In this document: piece after piece, positions 36,183 to 49,014 of the stretch | Layout of the letters: each line of letters opens with the position of its first letter | Numbering within the stretch: the stretch's first letter is position 1 | Source of the DNA: Aselliscus stoliczkanus | Taxonomy: Eukaryota > Chordata > Mammalia > Chiroptera > Hipposideridae | Reading direction: 5' to 3' | Assembly (NCBI GenBank): GCA_033961575.1 | Contig: CM066728.1 | Coordinates: forward strand, 38,812,352 to 38,876,351 | Length of the DNA stretch: 64,000 bases | The notes under the pieces: generated by a model | Told to the model about the DNA's origin: nothing | Seen by the model: only the letters and a program-made list of their open reading frames with translations | Database searches by the model: none | Made by a program: the position numbers and the translations under genes

Positions 36183-36755
36183 TCAGTATGATCAAAAGAT
36201 ATGGTGAATGTTTTAAATTTAATAAAATTTATCACTATAAAAGACATTGCCATTAATCCCCCTCAAAATACTCTCCCTTGCTTAGAGCATACTTATCCCA
36301 TCTTTCTTGCAACTTTCTGAAGCAGTTATGGAAGTCCTCTTTCACAGTGTGTTTACCTCATCCTCCACATGACAATGCTGCATGTCACACATGGTTTCAG
36401 GTACAGCAATTTCTGTCAAATGAAAACATCACAGTGTATCCTCATGCACCTTATTCACCAGATCTGGCATCATGCAACTTCTGGCTCTTCCCTAAAATCA
36501 AAAAGACCATGAAAAGTAAATGTTAGAATTGATTCAGGACATCGAGGCAGCCACAACAATGCAACTACAGATTCTCATGAAAAAGGACTTTCAGAACTGC
36601 TTCAGAAAGTGGCAAGTATGATGGGATACATGTGTTCAAAGCTGGGGTGGGGGGTGGGGGTCAGGTATTTTGAGAGGGATTAATGGCAATGTGTCTTTTA
36701 CTGTAATATTTTTTTTAAACTTAAACATTCACCTTATTTTTTTGATCACACCTCA
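36183..36755 (+). mobile_element. Fold-back mariner with transposase remnant
   Basis: Ends with related inverted tips (TGATCAAAAGATATGGTGAA left; TTCACCTTATTTTTTTGATC A right). The interior forward frame (about 36,356-36,530) reads HDNAACH...QQFLSNENITV...YSPDLASCNFWLFPKIKK, the Tc1/mariner catalytic core. Counting from the Asp of HDN there are exactly 34 residues to the Asn where the third catalytic Asp is expected (DD34N instead of DD34D). The left part, 36,183-36,345, is an inverted copy of the right part, 36,576-36,755: both encode the transposase C-terminus (DF-NCFRK-Q motif) plus the 3' tip in opposite directions. It cannot code for a working enzyme. Confidence 0.85.
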
Positions 36756-36759
36756 TATT

Positions 36760-37990
36760 TTGGTAATCATGTCTCCCTTAGTATATCCTGGAGTTGGGTC
36801 ACTTCATCTCTCCTTTGGCTCAGTGTGAGTTGAATGCCTTCTAAGACTCTGAAGTATCCTGTAAGTATGTTCTAGTTTGGCCCTGTCTCTGCCATTGTGT
36901 ACAGCTCTCCCTGTTTAAATTTTCTTAGCTAGTGTGAACACCTCTCTGGACTGTGATCTGTTCTCTAACAGATTCAGTTTTCCTCTTACCATGTCTGTTG
37001 TCATGGGCCCTCACAGGTCACTTGGTGTCCTCTTCGCTGCAAAATAATGTGATCCTCTTGGCCATGCTCGTCTTTTCTGTGTTGCCCTTATGGGCACAGG
37101 GATAGCCCAGTTCCTCTCCTGCACCAGTCTCAGGGGAGCTTGGCGTAATACATTGGGACTCACCTTACAGATATATTAACTACGCTATTCCCATGCCATG
37201 GTAGCACCAGATACTTTTCGAAGACCTCTGCAATCTCAAGGTTTGGGAGGAAGAAGAAGTGTTAAAAGAAGCTCCTCTCAAAGCAATAGGCATTCTAAAT
37301 TCAACTACCATAAAAACCGCAATCCAGCGGAGGGAGGGACTACAATTCCTGATTAATGTTTGGACATCTGCATTAGATTGTGTTGTTATGTTGCAGACCT
37401 GTGGAAACGATGAATTGGAAATTAACAAAACTGTCACCAATTTCTAGGAGAGGCTGTGGAGTCACTGGAGTTACCACTAGACCAGGAGTTATTGTGGAGG
37501 CTTTGACACACCATCATCTCTCTGTGCTCATTTATTTTATCTACCAGTAATAACAGTGCTGGCTTGTCAGCAAGATACAATGATGAATTGATGTAAATGT
37601 ACTTGAAAATATACAAAACACCCAACAAATATTGTATCAGGTAGCCTGAACCTCGTAATCTCATCCAGTTCCATGGGGTGGGCAAGGATGGAAAGAAATG
37701 AAGGGCAGTTGTTTTCTCTTATACGTGTCACCAGGGTGTATGGACAAAGCAGGCCCTGGAACTCAGCATGAATATGAGCCTATTTTATTGAGGAGACTTC
37801 AGCCTCATAAGTTTCCAAAAGTCCAAAGTTGAAATTTAAATAAGAAGAATCTAATGAAAATGAGAAGGAAGTGAAGACTCTGGGGGTGGGAACTGTCCCT
37901 TATCCCCATTATAACTAGTTCCTTCTGACAAAGGTGGTCTGCCCTGAGAGGCTGACTCTGGGGCATCGTGTGGCATCTCTCTTTCCCAGC
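36760..37990. other. Non-coding, no element recognised
   Basis: No named repeat. A forward frame of about 50 codons at 37,199-37,345 is rich in Ser/Arg but ends in a stop and I do not recognise it. Confidence 0.3.
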
Positions 37991-37994
37991 ATCC

Positions 37995-38160
37995 TCACTG
38001 GTTCTCAAAGTGTGGTCCCCAAACAAGCGGTGTTGGCATCCCTTGGGATCTTATTAGAAATTCAAATGATCAGGCCACCCACACCTATTGTATCAGAAAC
38101 TCTGGGGATGGGACCTAGAAATCTGTGTTTTAACAAGCCCTCCAGGGGATTCTGATGAGA
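37995..38160 (-). mobile_element. MER5A-like hAT-Charlie
   Basis: TGGTTCTCAAAGTGTGGTCC, ATCAGAAACTCTGGGGATGG, ATCTGTGTTTTAACAAGCCC and CCAGGGGATTCTGATGAG are the complement of MER5A, a non-autonomous Charlie element. Confidence 0.85.
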
Positions 38161-38274
38161 ACTACAGCTGACAACTGCTAGTTTATGTCAGGGAGAGTGC
38201 AGAGGCCACCCTTCCCTATATTCCAACAGTCTTGTATTTGGTGAATATGCCACACTACAATCCCCAACCTAGAG

Positions 38275-39170
38275 TCAAAAAGACATGGCCTGCGGTCCCC
38301 CAAACACTTCTTGAAGCTTCTGGCCTATCATGTTGTTCCTTCTGCCTTCCTTTTACTCCCTTGTTTGCATGGAAGACTTCTATTCACCCTTTAAAATCTT
38401 GTTCAAGTGACATTTCCTTTTAGAAAACCTTTCAGACTGCTCCCCTTCCTGCCACAAAAGCCCTAGCAGGTTTATTTACACCCTCCTCTATATGAATTTT
38501 GTCAGTAGTACTTTTGAGAACTACAAACATTGATCTGCATCATTCCTTCTCAGCCTCATTTGCTTGCTCCTCTTCCGCAGCCAGCCCCTAAAGTATGAGT
38601 AAACCTCAGAGCTATTTCATTTATGTTCTCTCCCTGGATCAGCTCGCCCATTGGCATCGCTTCAACTACCATCATTTAGCAGATAATTTTAAAATCTGTA
38701 TCTCCACCTTACACCCATATTATTTACTAATGCTAACACAGTGAACCTCAAGTTCAACATGTCTTATATAGAATAAACCATCTTTTCTTACCACCACCAA
38801 CCCCTCATTTGCTTCATCTCTATTTCCTCTCAGAGACTGTCACTGCCATTCACTCTGTGAGCAATGCCATCATGGATTCCTTCCTGGCCCTCTACTTCAA
38901 TACCTAATCATCACCTACTGTAGTTCTATAGACCTTACTCTGTCAAATCTCTCACATGGATAACTGGAATAGCTTCCTAACTGCTGTCCTAGCCTGAAGT
39001 TAGCTCTGACCCCCATACCTACAATGCACCCTGTGCATTTCAGGCAGAGATCCTTCTAAAATGTAGATCTGATGATAGCAGTGCCTTACTTAACACCTTC
39101 ATGACTCCCATTCTATACTCAACAGGAGAAGGACCAAAGTCACCCATCTGGGTCTTGGCTACCCATTCAG
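38275..39170 (+). mobile_element. L2 LINE, fragmentary
   Basis: Pyrimidine-rich text with GGAAGACTTCTATTCACCC, AAATCTTGTTCAAGTGAC and later CTTCCTAACTGCTGTCCTAG, GCAGAGATCCTTCTAAAATG, AACACCTTCATGACTCCC is the L2 3' half in two blocks (about 38,300-38,530 and 38,790-39,170). Confidence 0.6.
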
Positions 39171-39179
39171 CCTTAACTT

Positions 39180-41395
39180 TTTTCCCAACATTTTATTATG
39201 AAAATGTCCGAACATACAGAAAAGTCGAAAGAATTTTACAGTGCACATGCATATACCCTCTACCTAGATTATACCATTATCATTTTATTATACCTACTTT
39301 GCCAGATAACTATCCATCCCTCTATGCATCTATCAATTCATCTTATTTTTATATACATTTCAAAGTCAATTTGAACAAGACACTTCCCTGCAAACATTTC
39401 CCTATGCATATCATTATCTATGGTTCAATATTAGTTTACAGGGTTGTTTTTTATTTTAGGTATGATTTTTTTTTTTTTAAGATTTTATTGGGGAATTGGG
39501 GGAGGGGAACAGACAAGTTGTGTCCTTTTGTTCCTCAGTCTAGCTGTGCAGGACGTTGCTTCACTGGTCCATGTTGGCATTATCATTGCGCTCCTCCTGG
39601 TTGAGGCGGATCTGTAGCCCGCCCATGGACGGCCGCTAACTGAGGCTCTTGGCAGCTCACGCTGGCTGCCGACCACTCACTGTAGTCTATGGCAGCCCAC
39701 TGCAGCAGGGGCTGCAGCCTACGCCATCCCTGGCGACTCATGACAGTCCCGCTCCATCCAGGTAGAGCTGTTGTTCACCATCTTAGCTGTAGAGGGCGCA
39801 GCGTCACTGGCTCTCATGTGGGAATGAACCGGAGCCCTGCTGCTCAGAGCTGGAGTCCCAAGCCAGCTCATAACCAACGCACCACTCGGCCGGCCCGAGG
39901 TAAAATTTATGTATAATGAAATGCACAAATCTTAAGCAAATATTCATTGAGTTTTGACTAATGTGTACATGTGTGTAATCCAACTCCTATCCAAATTTAG
40001 AACACTACCAATACTCCAGAAAGTCCCCACATGCCTCTTCCCAGTCAATTGTTGAACCCCTTAAGCACCAACTGTTCTGATATTTTCTACCATACATCAA
40101 TTTTGCTTTTTCTAACACATTTATCAGTGGAGTCTTTGTGTAAGGATTCTTTCCCTCAGTATTGTTTGGAGATTCATTTATGTTGTATATAATCAGTACA
40201 TTTTCTCCCTTTTTATTGCTGAGTAGTATTCCAATATATGACTAGGGCAGAGTTTATTTCTACATTATCTTGTTGAGGGACCGTTTCAAGTTTTTAGCTA
40301 TTGTGAATAAATCTACTATGAATATTATTGTATAAGCCTTTGTGGACACAATTTTTAATTTCGTTGGGGTAAATAACTAGGAGTAGAATTTCTAGGGCAT
40401 AAAGTAGGTTGTACTTATTCTAGTGTGTATCATTTTTCACTCCTATCAATAATACTTGAGACTTCTAATCACCCTACATCTTTGTCAACACTTGGTATCA
40501 TCAGTCTTTTTAATTTTAGCCTTTATTGTGAATATGTAATGGTATTTCATTGTAGTTTTAATTAGCATTTCCCTCATGACTAATGATGTTAGGTATCTTT
40601 CAACATACTTATTGGCCATTCATATATCTTCTTTTGGAAATTGTCTGTTAAAATCTTTGCCCTCTGTCTTGTTAAATAATTTGACTTTATATGAATGAGT
40701 TGGAGAAGTTCTTTGTGTCCTGGATCCCAGTCTTTTGCCAGATATATGTTTTGCAAATATTATCTGCCAGTGTTCAGTTTGTGCATTAATTTTCTTAGCA
40801 ATGTCTTTTGATGAAGAAGCTTTTCATTTGATGAAATCTAATATATCAACTTTTTTTTTTGATGGTTGGTGTTTCTTTGTCCTATCACACAAAAAACAAC
40901 CCCTTAACCTACCCCCAAATCATGAAGATATTTTTCTGTTTTCTTCTAAAAGTTTATGGTATTAAGTCTTTATGTTTAGGTCTATTATCCATCTTGAATT
41001 AATTTATATATATAATGTGAGGCAGGGGTCACAGTTCACTTTTTTCCATATGGATATCCATTTTTTTGACATTTATTTCCTTTTCTTTACTAATTTACTT
41101 CCTTTTATTTATTACTCCTATCATCTATTGATAAGAATTTTATTTTCCATTAGGTTACTATTTGCTGTGCTCTCTATTCTGTTCCATTGCTCTGTCAATC
41201 TTTATGCCAGTATCACACTGTCTTGATTATTGTAGCTTCCCAGAATGTTGAAATCTGGTAGTATAAGTCGTCCAACTTTGTTCCTCTTTTCCAAGATTGC
41301 TTCAATTTTTGAAGTCTTTTGCATTTCCTTACAAATTTTAGGATCAACTTGTCAATTTCAAGTTGCTCATTAGTCCTTAGCTTTTGATGGGCCAC
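39180..41395 (-). mobile_element. Old L1M, split by a SINE
   Basis: Plus-strand order is the reverse of old L1 ORF2 and 3' region: ATTTTATTATGAAAATGTCC, AATGAAATGCACAAATCTTA (39,917), TTGCTGAGTAGTATTCCA (40,218), GGAGTAGAATTTCTAGGGC (40,380), GACTAATGATGTTAGGTATC (40,579), CCAGTATCACACTGTCTTGA (41,207). Many substitutions. A long SINE occupies 39,466-39,896. Confidence 0.85.
39466..39896 (-). mobile_element. Long SINE inside old L1
   Basis: T13, AAGATTTTATTGGGGAATTG, body with AGGACGTTGCTTCACTGG, and head CACTCGGCCGGCCC. The flanks AGGTATGATTT and AGGTAAAATTT may be the remains of the target duplication. A 167-codon forward frame (39,101-39,604) runs through L2, L1 and this SINE and is accidental. 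Confidence 0.9.
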
Positions 41396-41784
41396 CCACT
41401 GTCCCTAGTGACTAGGGATAGTGAAGAAATTTCTCTCTTTAATAAACCCTTAGCTATATAGGGTTTTAGCCAAAGGACAGAATCTTTTTAATGCATATTT
41501 AAGGTTTGTTCTTAATTCTAGGTTTAAAAAATGTCCTCTTTCCGCTCTGACAAAAAGCAGGTGATTAAATTTCAATTTTATAATGAATATTCTTCTACAA
41601 GGACAGATAAAGGAGTGCATCTAAATTCTTCACTATCATATAGTTTCTCTTTGGAAGGAGAGGATTTTCCCATTCTATCACCAGTTAATTGTTTCCTCTT
41701 AGGAGTCCTTTTAACCAGATTTCTTCATTCTTTTTCTCCTCTTCCTCCTCCTCATCTTCACCCTCATCATCATCAGCGCCATAG

Positions 41785-42000
41785 CTGACACTTATTAATC
41801 CCTTACTCTGTTCCCCCAACTGTATGCTAAGGGCATTATTCATATCTCACTTAAGCCTCATGTGCCCAACTTGTTATCGTGCTCACTTTACAGAGAAAAG
41901 TAAAGCTCAGCAAGCTCAAGGACTTTCCCAGGGTCCAATAGAGAGGAAGTCATGGTGCTGGGGCCCAAACTCAAGTATTTCTTACTCCAAGGGCTGACAT
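41785..42000 (+). mobile_element. MIR SINE
   Basis: GCTGACACTTATTAATCCC, TTCATATCTCACTTAAGCC, CACTTTACAGAGAAAAGTAA, AGCTCAAGGACTTTCCCAGG match the MIR order. A (TCC)/(TCA) rich tract at 41,735-41,775 precedes it. Confidence 0.7.
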
Positions 42001-42632
42001 TTTAGGCACCTTCTATGAAAGAATGCTTTGTTACATCTATGCAATAGTATCTCCTTTGTCCATCCTAGGATTATTTAAAACTTTTATAATTGTCGTTGCT
42101 GTTCCTGTAGCAAAGTATCAAGCATACCCTGAAACCATCTTCATCTACTCCTCCAACTTTTGAATTATGCAGTTCTGAAGACATCTGGAAACAAAGTTGT
42201 TTCAGTTGGTTTTTGCATTACTTAGGGTTTTATAGCCAAGGTAATTTAACCTCCCACTTTTCTCTTCACAGTGGTAAGCTATTTTCAGTGTCTAAGGGTT
42301 CCTTTATACATCATGCATGTCTCATTCCTGTCCTAAGCTATCTTTATGTATAACTCAAAGTAAAGCTTGTCATGCTCCACTGATTTCTATCATCCAAAAG
42401 TGTTGTCAAAATTCCAATTATGATGACTCTTTCTGAATCAGCCATATAAATTCAACCCTACAGTTTGGATTTTTAAATTAGACTATTAGCATAGAGATAG
42501 TCATTAATATATTTTTGTATTAAGCTATATGTAACACTTTGTACTGGACTTTGTTTTGCTGAGAATGGAGCATATACCTCATTATCCTTGCTCCTGAGAA
42601 TCCAAACTTTCCTTCAAAAAGGAAACATATAT

Positions 42633-42663
<31 letters not shown>

Positions 42664-43489
42664 ACATACACACATACACAAATGTATACCTTGAGCATTC
42701 TGTACTTTTTAACTAACTCTCACATGGGGAACTGAAAGCTTACCAGATGTCTATATTGATATACAGTAACTACTGTCAAGATCAGAATGATGATCTCTGT
42801 ACTCTATATAAACAGAGAAGAGTTAAAGGATTCACACCATGAGATCCTAGAGAAAACGGCTTTTTTTTTCTGAAGGTAAATGATAGAGGAAGAAAAAAAC
42901 AATGACCCAGAAGAAAATACTTTTTGTACTAACTACTGGCTGCAAAGAGACCCTCTATGACAAAGCCATCAGATGGAGAGAAATACATTATAGCTCAAAT
43001 TGAACATGAATACATTAGTTTGATATAAATATTGTTTTGAAGATGTGAAAATAAATACAGGGATTTTCTTTCTTGTATCCATTCATTTTATTAAACAGAT
43101 ACCATATTTGTAAGCTTAATGGCTTTGATTGAAAGCATAATGAAAAAAAAAGTTGGTACATTCTCAGTTTAAATTTATAAAGATCACATAATAATGGTGA
43201 CAGGTGGAGTCACTTGGGGGTGGAGGCAAATTGGTCTTCTGTCCCAGCCGTCAAAGACGTGCTGCAGACATCAGGGAAATGTCTCATGGCTGGGAAAGGT
43301 GAGGAAACTCAGCAGGCTGGTCTTTGATACCTAGGGCTTTCATTTTTAATTAAAGGACACAACTCTGGTGAAAAGTCATCATATCATCCTATTTTATATG
43401 GGGCTTGGATGATGGCTCAGGAAAGGAGATAATGATTGAGAATATGTGTAACATAGAACCTAGAAGGTGCTATATATCTAATAAAATAA
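42001..43489. other. Non-coding, (CA)n only
   Basis: No named interspersed repeat or gene. A (CA)n tract is at 42,635-42,663. Confidence 0.35.
42635..42663. repeat. (CA)n microsatellite
   Basis: About 14 AC units, followed by a degraded ACATACACAC run. Confidence 0.95.
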
Positions 43490-43710
43490 TGAAAATTAAC
43501 ATTTATTGAGGATCATCTCAGTGACTATTCACATCACATCTCTGAAGGAGGCACAGCTATTATCTCCATTTTGCAGATTAGAAAACTGATTCTTAGAGCA
43601 ACTGAATAACTTTTACAGGTCACAAAGCTAGGAAGCAAGTGACCCAGGAGAAGCAACCAGAATGTCATTTCAAAGACAATGCATCTACCCACAATGCCAT
43701 ATTCTCAGAA
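43490..43710 (+). mobile_element. MIR SINE
   Basis: AACATTTATTGAGGATCATC, CTATTATCTCCATTTTGCAG, GGTCACAAAGCTAGGAAGC and CAATGCATCTACCCACAATG match MIR head to tail. Confidence 0.8.
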
Positions 43711-44756
43711 TCTTCCTTTTGTCCTTGGGTATAGATTATATTCCTCACAATGTTTTCTCAAGGAGCTTTTTCATATACTATGTGATAGAATAATTTCTTT
43801 CTTTACATGTATGACCTCATTGGAACAAAAACCCTAAACCAGCCAGGATCTTGTCTTCCAGCCAGGGTACCTTCTCCTCTTTTCCTTTGATAACACATTT
43901 TACCATCTTTAGAGTCTGGAGGCTTTTCCTAATGTCTCTTCATAATCTCTCTTGCAATAGCCCAAAGCATTTGTCCTCCTCTGAGTAGAAACATGAAACA
44001 GCTGCTCACTGTTACTCATGATAGTTTTTTTAGACATTCAGAAACTAATTGCTAACATTTCCTGCCCCTACCTTTTCTAAGTCAAATAATTCACCCTCCT
44101 CCTCCTCTTCTTCCTCCTCCTATATATAAATTACTTCCACATAGGGCCTATTTCCAAAATCACTAATCATTTTCGTTCCTGTCCTCTAGACTCTTTGAGC
44201 ATCTGGATGTTCAGTGAATGTCATGAAGACATTGCCATACAGTACTGAAATTATGGCATCTGGGAAAAATTTTAAACATGTCCCGGGAATATTTTGTTGT
44301 TTTACAAATTACAGGCAAAACATTAAAGAAAATCATGGTTTTCCCCATTCTCAGGTGGTGTTTTGTCTAAACTAATGCAAGACAGGAAAGGTGGAGTAGT
44401 ATATATTGTTTTCCTTGTGTAGAAAAGATGTAGTCGTTTTGGAACGATGTCATGCTCTTTATATTTAGAAATTATTCAAATTTGTGCATTTGAATGTATA
44501 ATGTAAGGGATGCCAATAGGCCATAGAAACTTAGAGGGGGAAAAAAATCATTCATTTAAAGAATCAGGCAAGGTTTCACAGAAGAGGTAGCATTTGTGAT
44601 GGATCTTAAAGAATAAGTAGTACTATGACATAAAGAACTTGGAAGGAGGAGAAGTTCAAAGCAGGAAAACAACATAATCAAAACTTGAAGAAATGAGAAC
44701 GCTTTGGAGAAGAGGAAATGGTTCCATTTTTTGTCATCCGGTTTTGTTGGTTTGTT
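43711..44756. other. Non-coding with a (TCC)n tract
   Basis: CTCCTCCTCCTCTTCTTCC at 44,096-44,120 is a simple repeat. 44,550-44,756 (GGTTTCACAGAAGAGGTAGC, GATGGATCTTAAAGAATAAG) has the texture of a very old mammalian repeat that I cannot name. Confidence 0.35.
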
Positions 44757-44771
44757 AAGAAACTTAGGCGA

Positions 44772-45213
44772 GGGCCGGCCGAGAGGCGCATTGGTTAAGA
44801 GCTGATTTTGGGATGCCAGCGACCCCGGTTCAGATCCCACGTATGAGGGCCAGTGACACTGCCCTCTAAAGCTAACAACAGCTCCACCTTGAGCTGGGCT
44901 GTGCAAGCCCCGGCAACGGTGTAGGCTGCAGCCCCTGCTGCAGTGGGCTGCCATAGGCTACAGTGAGTGGCCAGCAGCCAGCGTGAGCTGCCAATAGCCG
45001 CAGTGAGTGACATCCAGAGGTAGATTACTGATCTGCCTCATCCGGGAAGAGCGCAATGACGATACCAACATGGGCCAGTGAAACAACGTCCTCCGCAACT
45101 AGACTGAAGAACAAAAAGACAGCAACTTGTCTGTTCCCCTTCCCTGGTTCCCCAACGCTGTTCCCCTCCCCCAATTCCCCAATAAAATCTTTAAAAAAAA
45201 AAAAAAAAAAAGA
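44772..45213 (+). mobile_element. Long SINE, youngest copy
   Basis: GGGCCGGCCGAGAGGCGCAT start, stem-loop and B-box GGTTCAGATCC, body, and tail CCCCAATAAAATCT plus A19. A perfect 15-bp target duplication AAGAAACTTAGGCGA is at 44,757-44,771 and 45,214-45,228. Near the tail the CTGTTCCCCTTCCC motif is doubled (45,130 and 45,160). Confidence 0.95.
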
Positions 45214-45229
45214 AAGAAACTTAGGCGAT

Positions 45230-47135
45230 AAGCCTGGAAATGGATGTTAAGGCTGGGTTATTTCAGATATTTAAGCAAAGCTGATTTACCTTTAGGAAAG
45301 TAATTCTGGCAATGGAATATATAATGAATAGAGAGATTAACAGTAGGGAGATCAGTTTTGAAGCTGATGCAATTATGATATCTGGGCCTGATATACTTTG
45401 AGGACTTATCACGTGGTCAGGGGAGAGTCAGGAGTATAAAGTGTAACATGTAAAGGTTAGGGTTCCAAGAAGATGAAAAATAACAAAAGGCCTTGGGATT
45501 TAATGACTAGGGGATTATTGACCAACTTTGGAGGGTTATTAGGAAAATGGAGAAAAGTGAGCAGAGATAGGTTAACAGGTGTAAAAAAGAAAAAGTGACA
45601 TGATGGCAATTTGAGGGTCAAAGGATGTTTTCTTGTTGGTTTGTAGGATATGAGACTTAAACTTCTTTTGGCTAATGTCAGGAAGCTAATGGAGAGAGAC
45701 ACATTAAAAAGGAAAAATAAATAAAAGCCTGAAAGAGGAAGAGAAAATATGATTAAGTTGGAGGCATGGTCTTGGCAAGCATTAGAGGGGTGTCTTTTGA
45801 AATAACACAGGGAGAGTAAGTCAAAGTATGAAGAGATTTTGAGGTCAACAAGAGGGAATTGAGGGAGCACATATTGTCTGACATTAATTCTTGCACTTAC
45901 ATTGGTGGAGAGTCATCTATGGGAAGTAATGGGAGCAAATGGTGCCTGTGTTCTAAGGGCACGAAGATCTGGTGTAAGCTCCATGGAGCAGCAATCAAGA
46001 GCAGCGAAGAAATCAATTGCCAAGAAGCAGTGACAGTGCAGCCAGGGAGAGTGAGTAGCATATGCTCATTATATGCATAATGAGCATCTGTGGAGTATTT
46101 AATGCAATGACAGCAGAACACCTGATAAATTCTTCCTTTGCCTTAATGATAATTTCATCTCTCAGATGTAGAGGAATGGACCAAGGGATTAGTAATCTTC
46201 CTTAATTCTGATCAACAAGAAGGAAACCTGTTAGGAATAAGGGGAACAGTGGCTATTTCACCTGCAAATGTGCAGTATAGGCAGACAGATAGCCTGGATA
46301 TTGGGCAAGTCAATGTCTGGAAAGTTCCTTGAACTCAGCAACGTATGAATACAAGAAGGCAGGAATGGTACATAACCACGTTAAATATAGAAGAGAAGCA
46401 TAAATCTACTTCAAAACTGGCACAAAGACCTAGCTAAGAATAAATTTGGAGAGAAGACTGGGAGCATAAGTGAAATGATTTAAGGGAATTGACAGTATAT
46501 CATTATATATCCGTGACATGATGTGACTAATGTGAACTTGGACTATATTACTAAAAGTACACGCAGAACAAAGTACAAGCACCCTATAGGATTGAGTTTT
46601 GGTTGCCATGTCGAAGATGTGAAATATAAAACTCTTGTGTTGTCTTGGATTTTTGAAATAGTCCCCAAAGGTTATGAATAATACAAGAGGAATTGAGTCC
46701 TCCCATAGCCCAAAGGGGTATAATGCTAGATCACTTTTGTGGAACATGGTAACAGACCATAAATCCAGTTTGGCCAGAATCAGCCCATCATCTACCTCAA
46801 TGGGAGATGAAAGAGGGGAGCATAGTCCACTCCTTAAAGAGAGAGGCTTCTGGGAAACTTTGTGAGAGCTTGACCTATATCTCATGAAATCCAGGGCACA
46901 GTAAGAAATCCTCATCTCCCCCAAAGTCTTAGATGGACAGTTAGATGCAGGGACCTCTGAGGAGTACAGCAAAGAGAAGATGGGTTGGGAGGAACTGTCC
47001 TACCATTAGCTATAGGGAAAGCACGGTGTCCTGGGGTTTACTTGTGGGATCTACTCAGCAGGAGAACACAGGCCTGGAACTGCAATGTCCCCAGAACCCA
47101 GGGTTTGACCAAAGTACTAAGTGACCAACCTCTGT
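45230..47135. other. Non-coding, purine-rich, no element recognised
   Basis: Purine-rich on the plus strand from 45,300 to 45,860. The longest reverse frame (46,430-46,972, 180 codons) begins with TTG, has no domain and overlaps other frames; I do not call it a gene. Confidence 0.35.
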
Positions 47136-47139
47136 TTAG

Positions 47140-47325
47140 ATTAGTGATTCTCAAACTGAGCCTGCATGAGACTTACCCTAAGGACTTGTTCAAACCGATT
47201 CCAATTCCTGGGCGACACTCCTAGAGATCCTGATTCCTTAGGACAGAAGAGCCCCAATACATGTATTTCTAACAAGCTCCCAACTGATAATTTTATTTGT
47301 GGACCACACTTTGAGAAACACTGGT
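47140..47325 (+). mobile_element. MER5A-like hAT-Charlie
   Basis: GATTCTCAAACTGAGCCTGC, GTATTTCTAACAAGCTCCC and GGACCACACTTTGAGAAACA frame a MER5A-type element with recognisable terminal inverted repeats. Confidence 0.8.
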
Positions 47326-47329
47326 CACC

Positions 47330-49010
47330 AACAGAGCATCTCAGAGGAACATGTGAAAGTGCCACAGAAGAAAGAGAGTCAGCATTACATACTCATTATA
47401 CCAAAACGTCATCAAGAGATTTAACTGTACCAGCCAATTTCCTCAGGCCTCTTGCACCTCAGCCCCACGCAGGAGTGGTTAGAAACAGCAGCTGGTGAGA
47501 AGTAGAGGAAGAGCTCTGAAACAGTAAAGGGGGCCACCACACTCTTTCCCCCACCCCCAGGTTTGGAAGACTCCGTCAGATCTGAGCAGGGTGGGAGATA
47601 AGCCCTAATCTGGACATGTGTTTTGAGTTTTGACTAACCTGGGTGGACTAGACTGGAGTTACAGAGTTATTAGAATTTTAGTGCCCAAACCAAGGAACTA
47701 ATATTATTTCCCATAGCGGAAAAGCTATGGAGTCTGTTTCAAATTTTGTATACAGATGGTAAAAAAACTGGTTTGAAAAGAATGGATACAAGAATAAAGT
47801 CGATTGAGCCCAGCTTGGTTCATCAGCCAATTACATCTTAGAATGGTGTTTTAAAATCTTTGCAGGTTCAAAGGAGTATAGCCAGGATAGCAGGGCCCTG
47901 GGAACCTTAAAAGAGAAGCACCCATGTGAGGAAGTAGGGAACTTCAGGCTAAAGAAGATTAAGGAGATGTACTAGCACACTTAAAATACAAAAGGGCCAT
48001 CTTATCAAGGAAGGGTTAGGCTTTTCTGTTGGGGGAGCAGAGGCTACAATTAGCTTAAATTAGTGGAAGTTAAAGGAGGAGTCTGTTGAGGCCCCATAAA
48101 AGAAGACATAACAAATAAAGCCATGTTGTTGACATCCAAGTGATAGTTACTTGCCTGGAATATTGAAGAGAGTTTTACACATGGCAGAGGGTAGATTTTG
48201 GATGCTGTCTAAGTGCATCAGCTCTACAGCAACATTTGGCAACAGGTCTGGGGGAAGGCATGTTCTCACTGTCGGGGTCCTCAGGACCTGCCTGGCTCCC
48301 TGTCTCTGCTTCCATCCATGCACTTCAGCTGAGACGGCCAGTGCTGTAGTGCAGCTCAGCCGTCCTGAGGCTCCAGAACTAAAGTCACCTGAGGGCAACT
48401 CAGGGTTTTGATAAGGGCAATTGCCCTCATAGTTAGCTGAAACTTTGCAGTCAGGCTTTTCTCAGATCAAGTTATAAACTCATCTGGATGACTGGATCTT
48501 GCCTGATAGCCACAGCTCTGCCTTGCCCTTGCCATCCCCCCATCAGGTACCATAAAAAGGGCATTGTGGAAATTAACTGATGAGGGCCTGGGCTTGATGG
48601 AAAACCAGGACATTGGGGACAGGGTGAGATGCATGGGGAGTCAGAGTGTAGCCAGGGAAACCAAAAAAATGACAAACATGTACAGTGACAGAAGGAGAAG
48701 AGTCATCTGATACTGTCCTTACGACAAAATGTGGAAGTTTGTTAGGCCTTGTCTGTGCTATCACTGATGAGAATGGTGATTAGTTGTGCCACTCAAAACC
48801 TGAGGCAGACAGAAAGACATTGTGTCTCTAGCTCAAATGTTGACATAATCATGTAATAATCTGGGATTGAGAAATTCTTAATCCTCCAGCTAAAATAGCT
48901 TCCAAATGTCCTCAGGGGCTCAGAAAAATATGAGTAGAGTTAGGTGACCACAGGAAAGTGATTGTGACAGCTGCAGGCCTTAGCATTTACTTAGTGAAAC
49001 AAAGGCTTTT
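47330..49010. other. Non-coding, no element recognised
   Basis: Mixed composition. Overlapping frames on both strands at 48,147-48,411 have no domain. Confidence 0.35.
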
Positions 49011-49014
49011 AGAC

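Noticed and set aside
37199..37345. Ser/Arg-rich ~50-codon forward frame starting with ATG
   Set aside because: No splice site pair or known protein recognised; ends in a stop within a larger non-coding block.
39101..39604. 167-codon frame with an ATG
   Set aside because: Runs across an L2, an old inverted L1 and an inverted SINE; cannot be a real gene.
46430..46972. 180-codon reverse frame
   Set aside because: Begins with TTG, no recognisable domain and no supporting context; probably chance.
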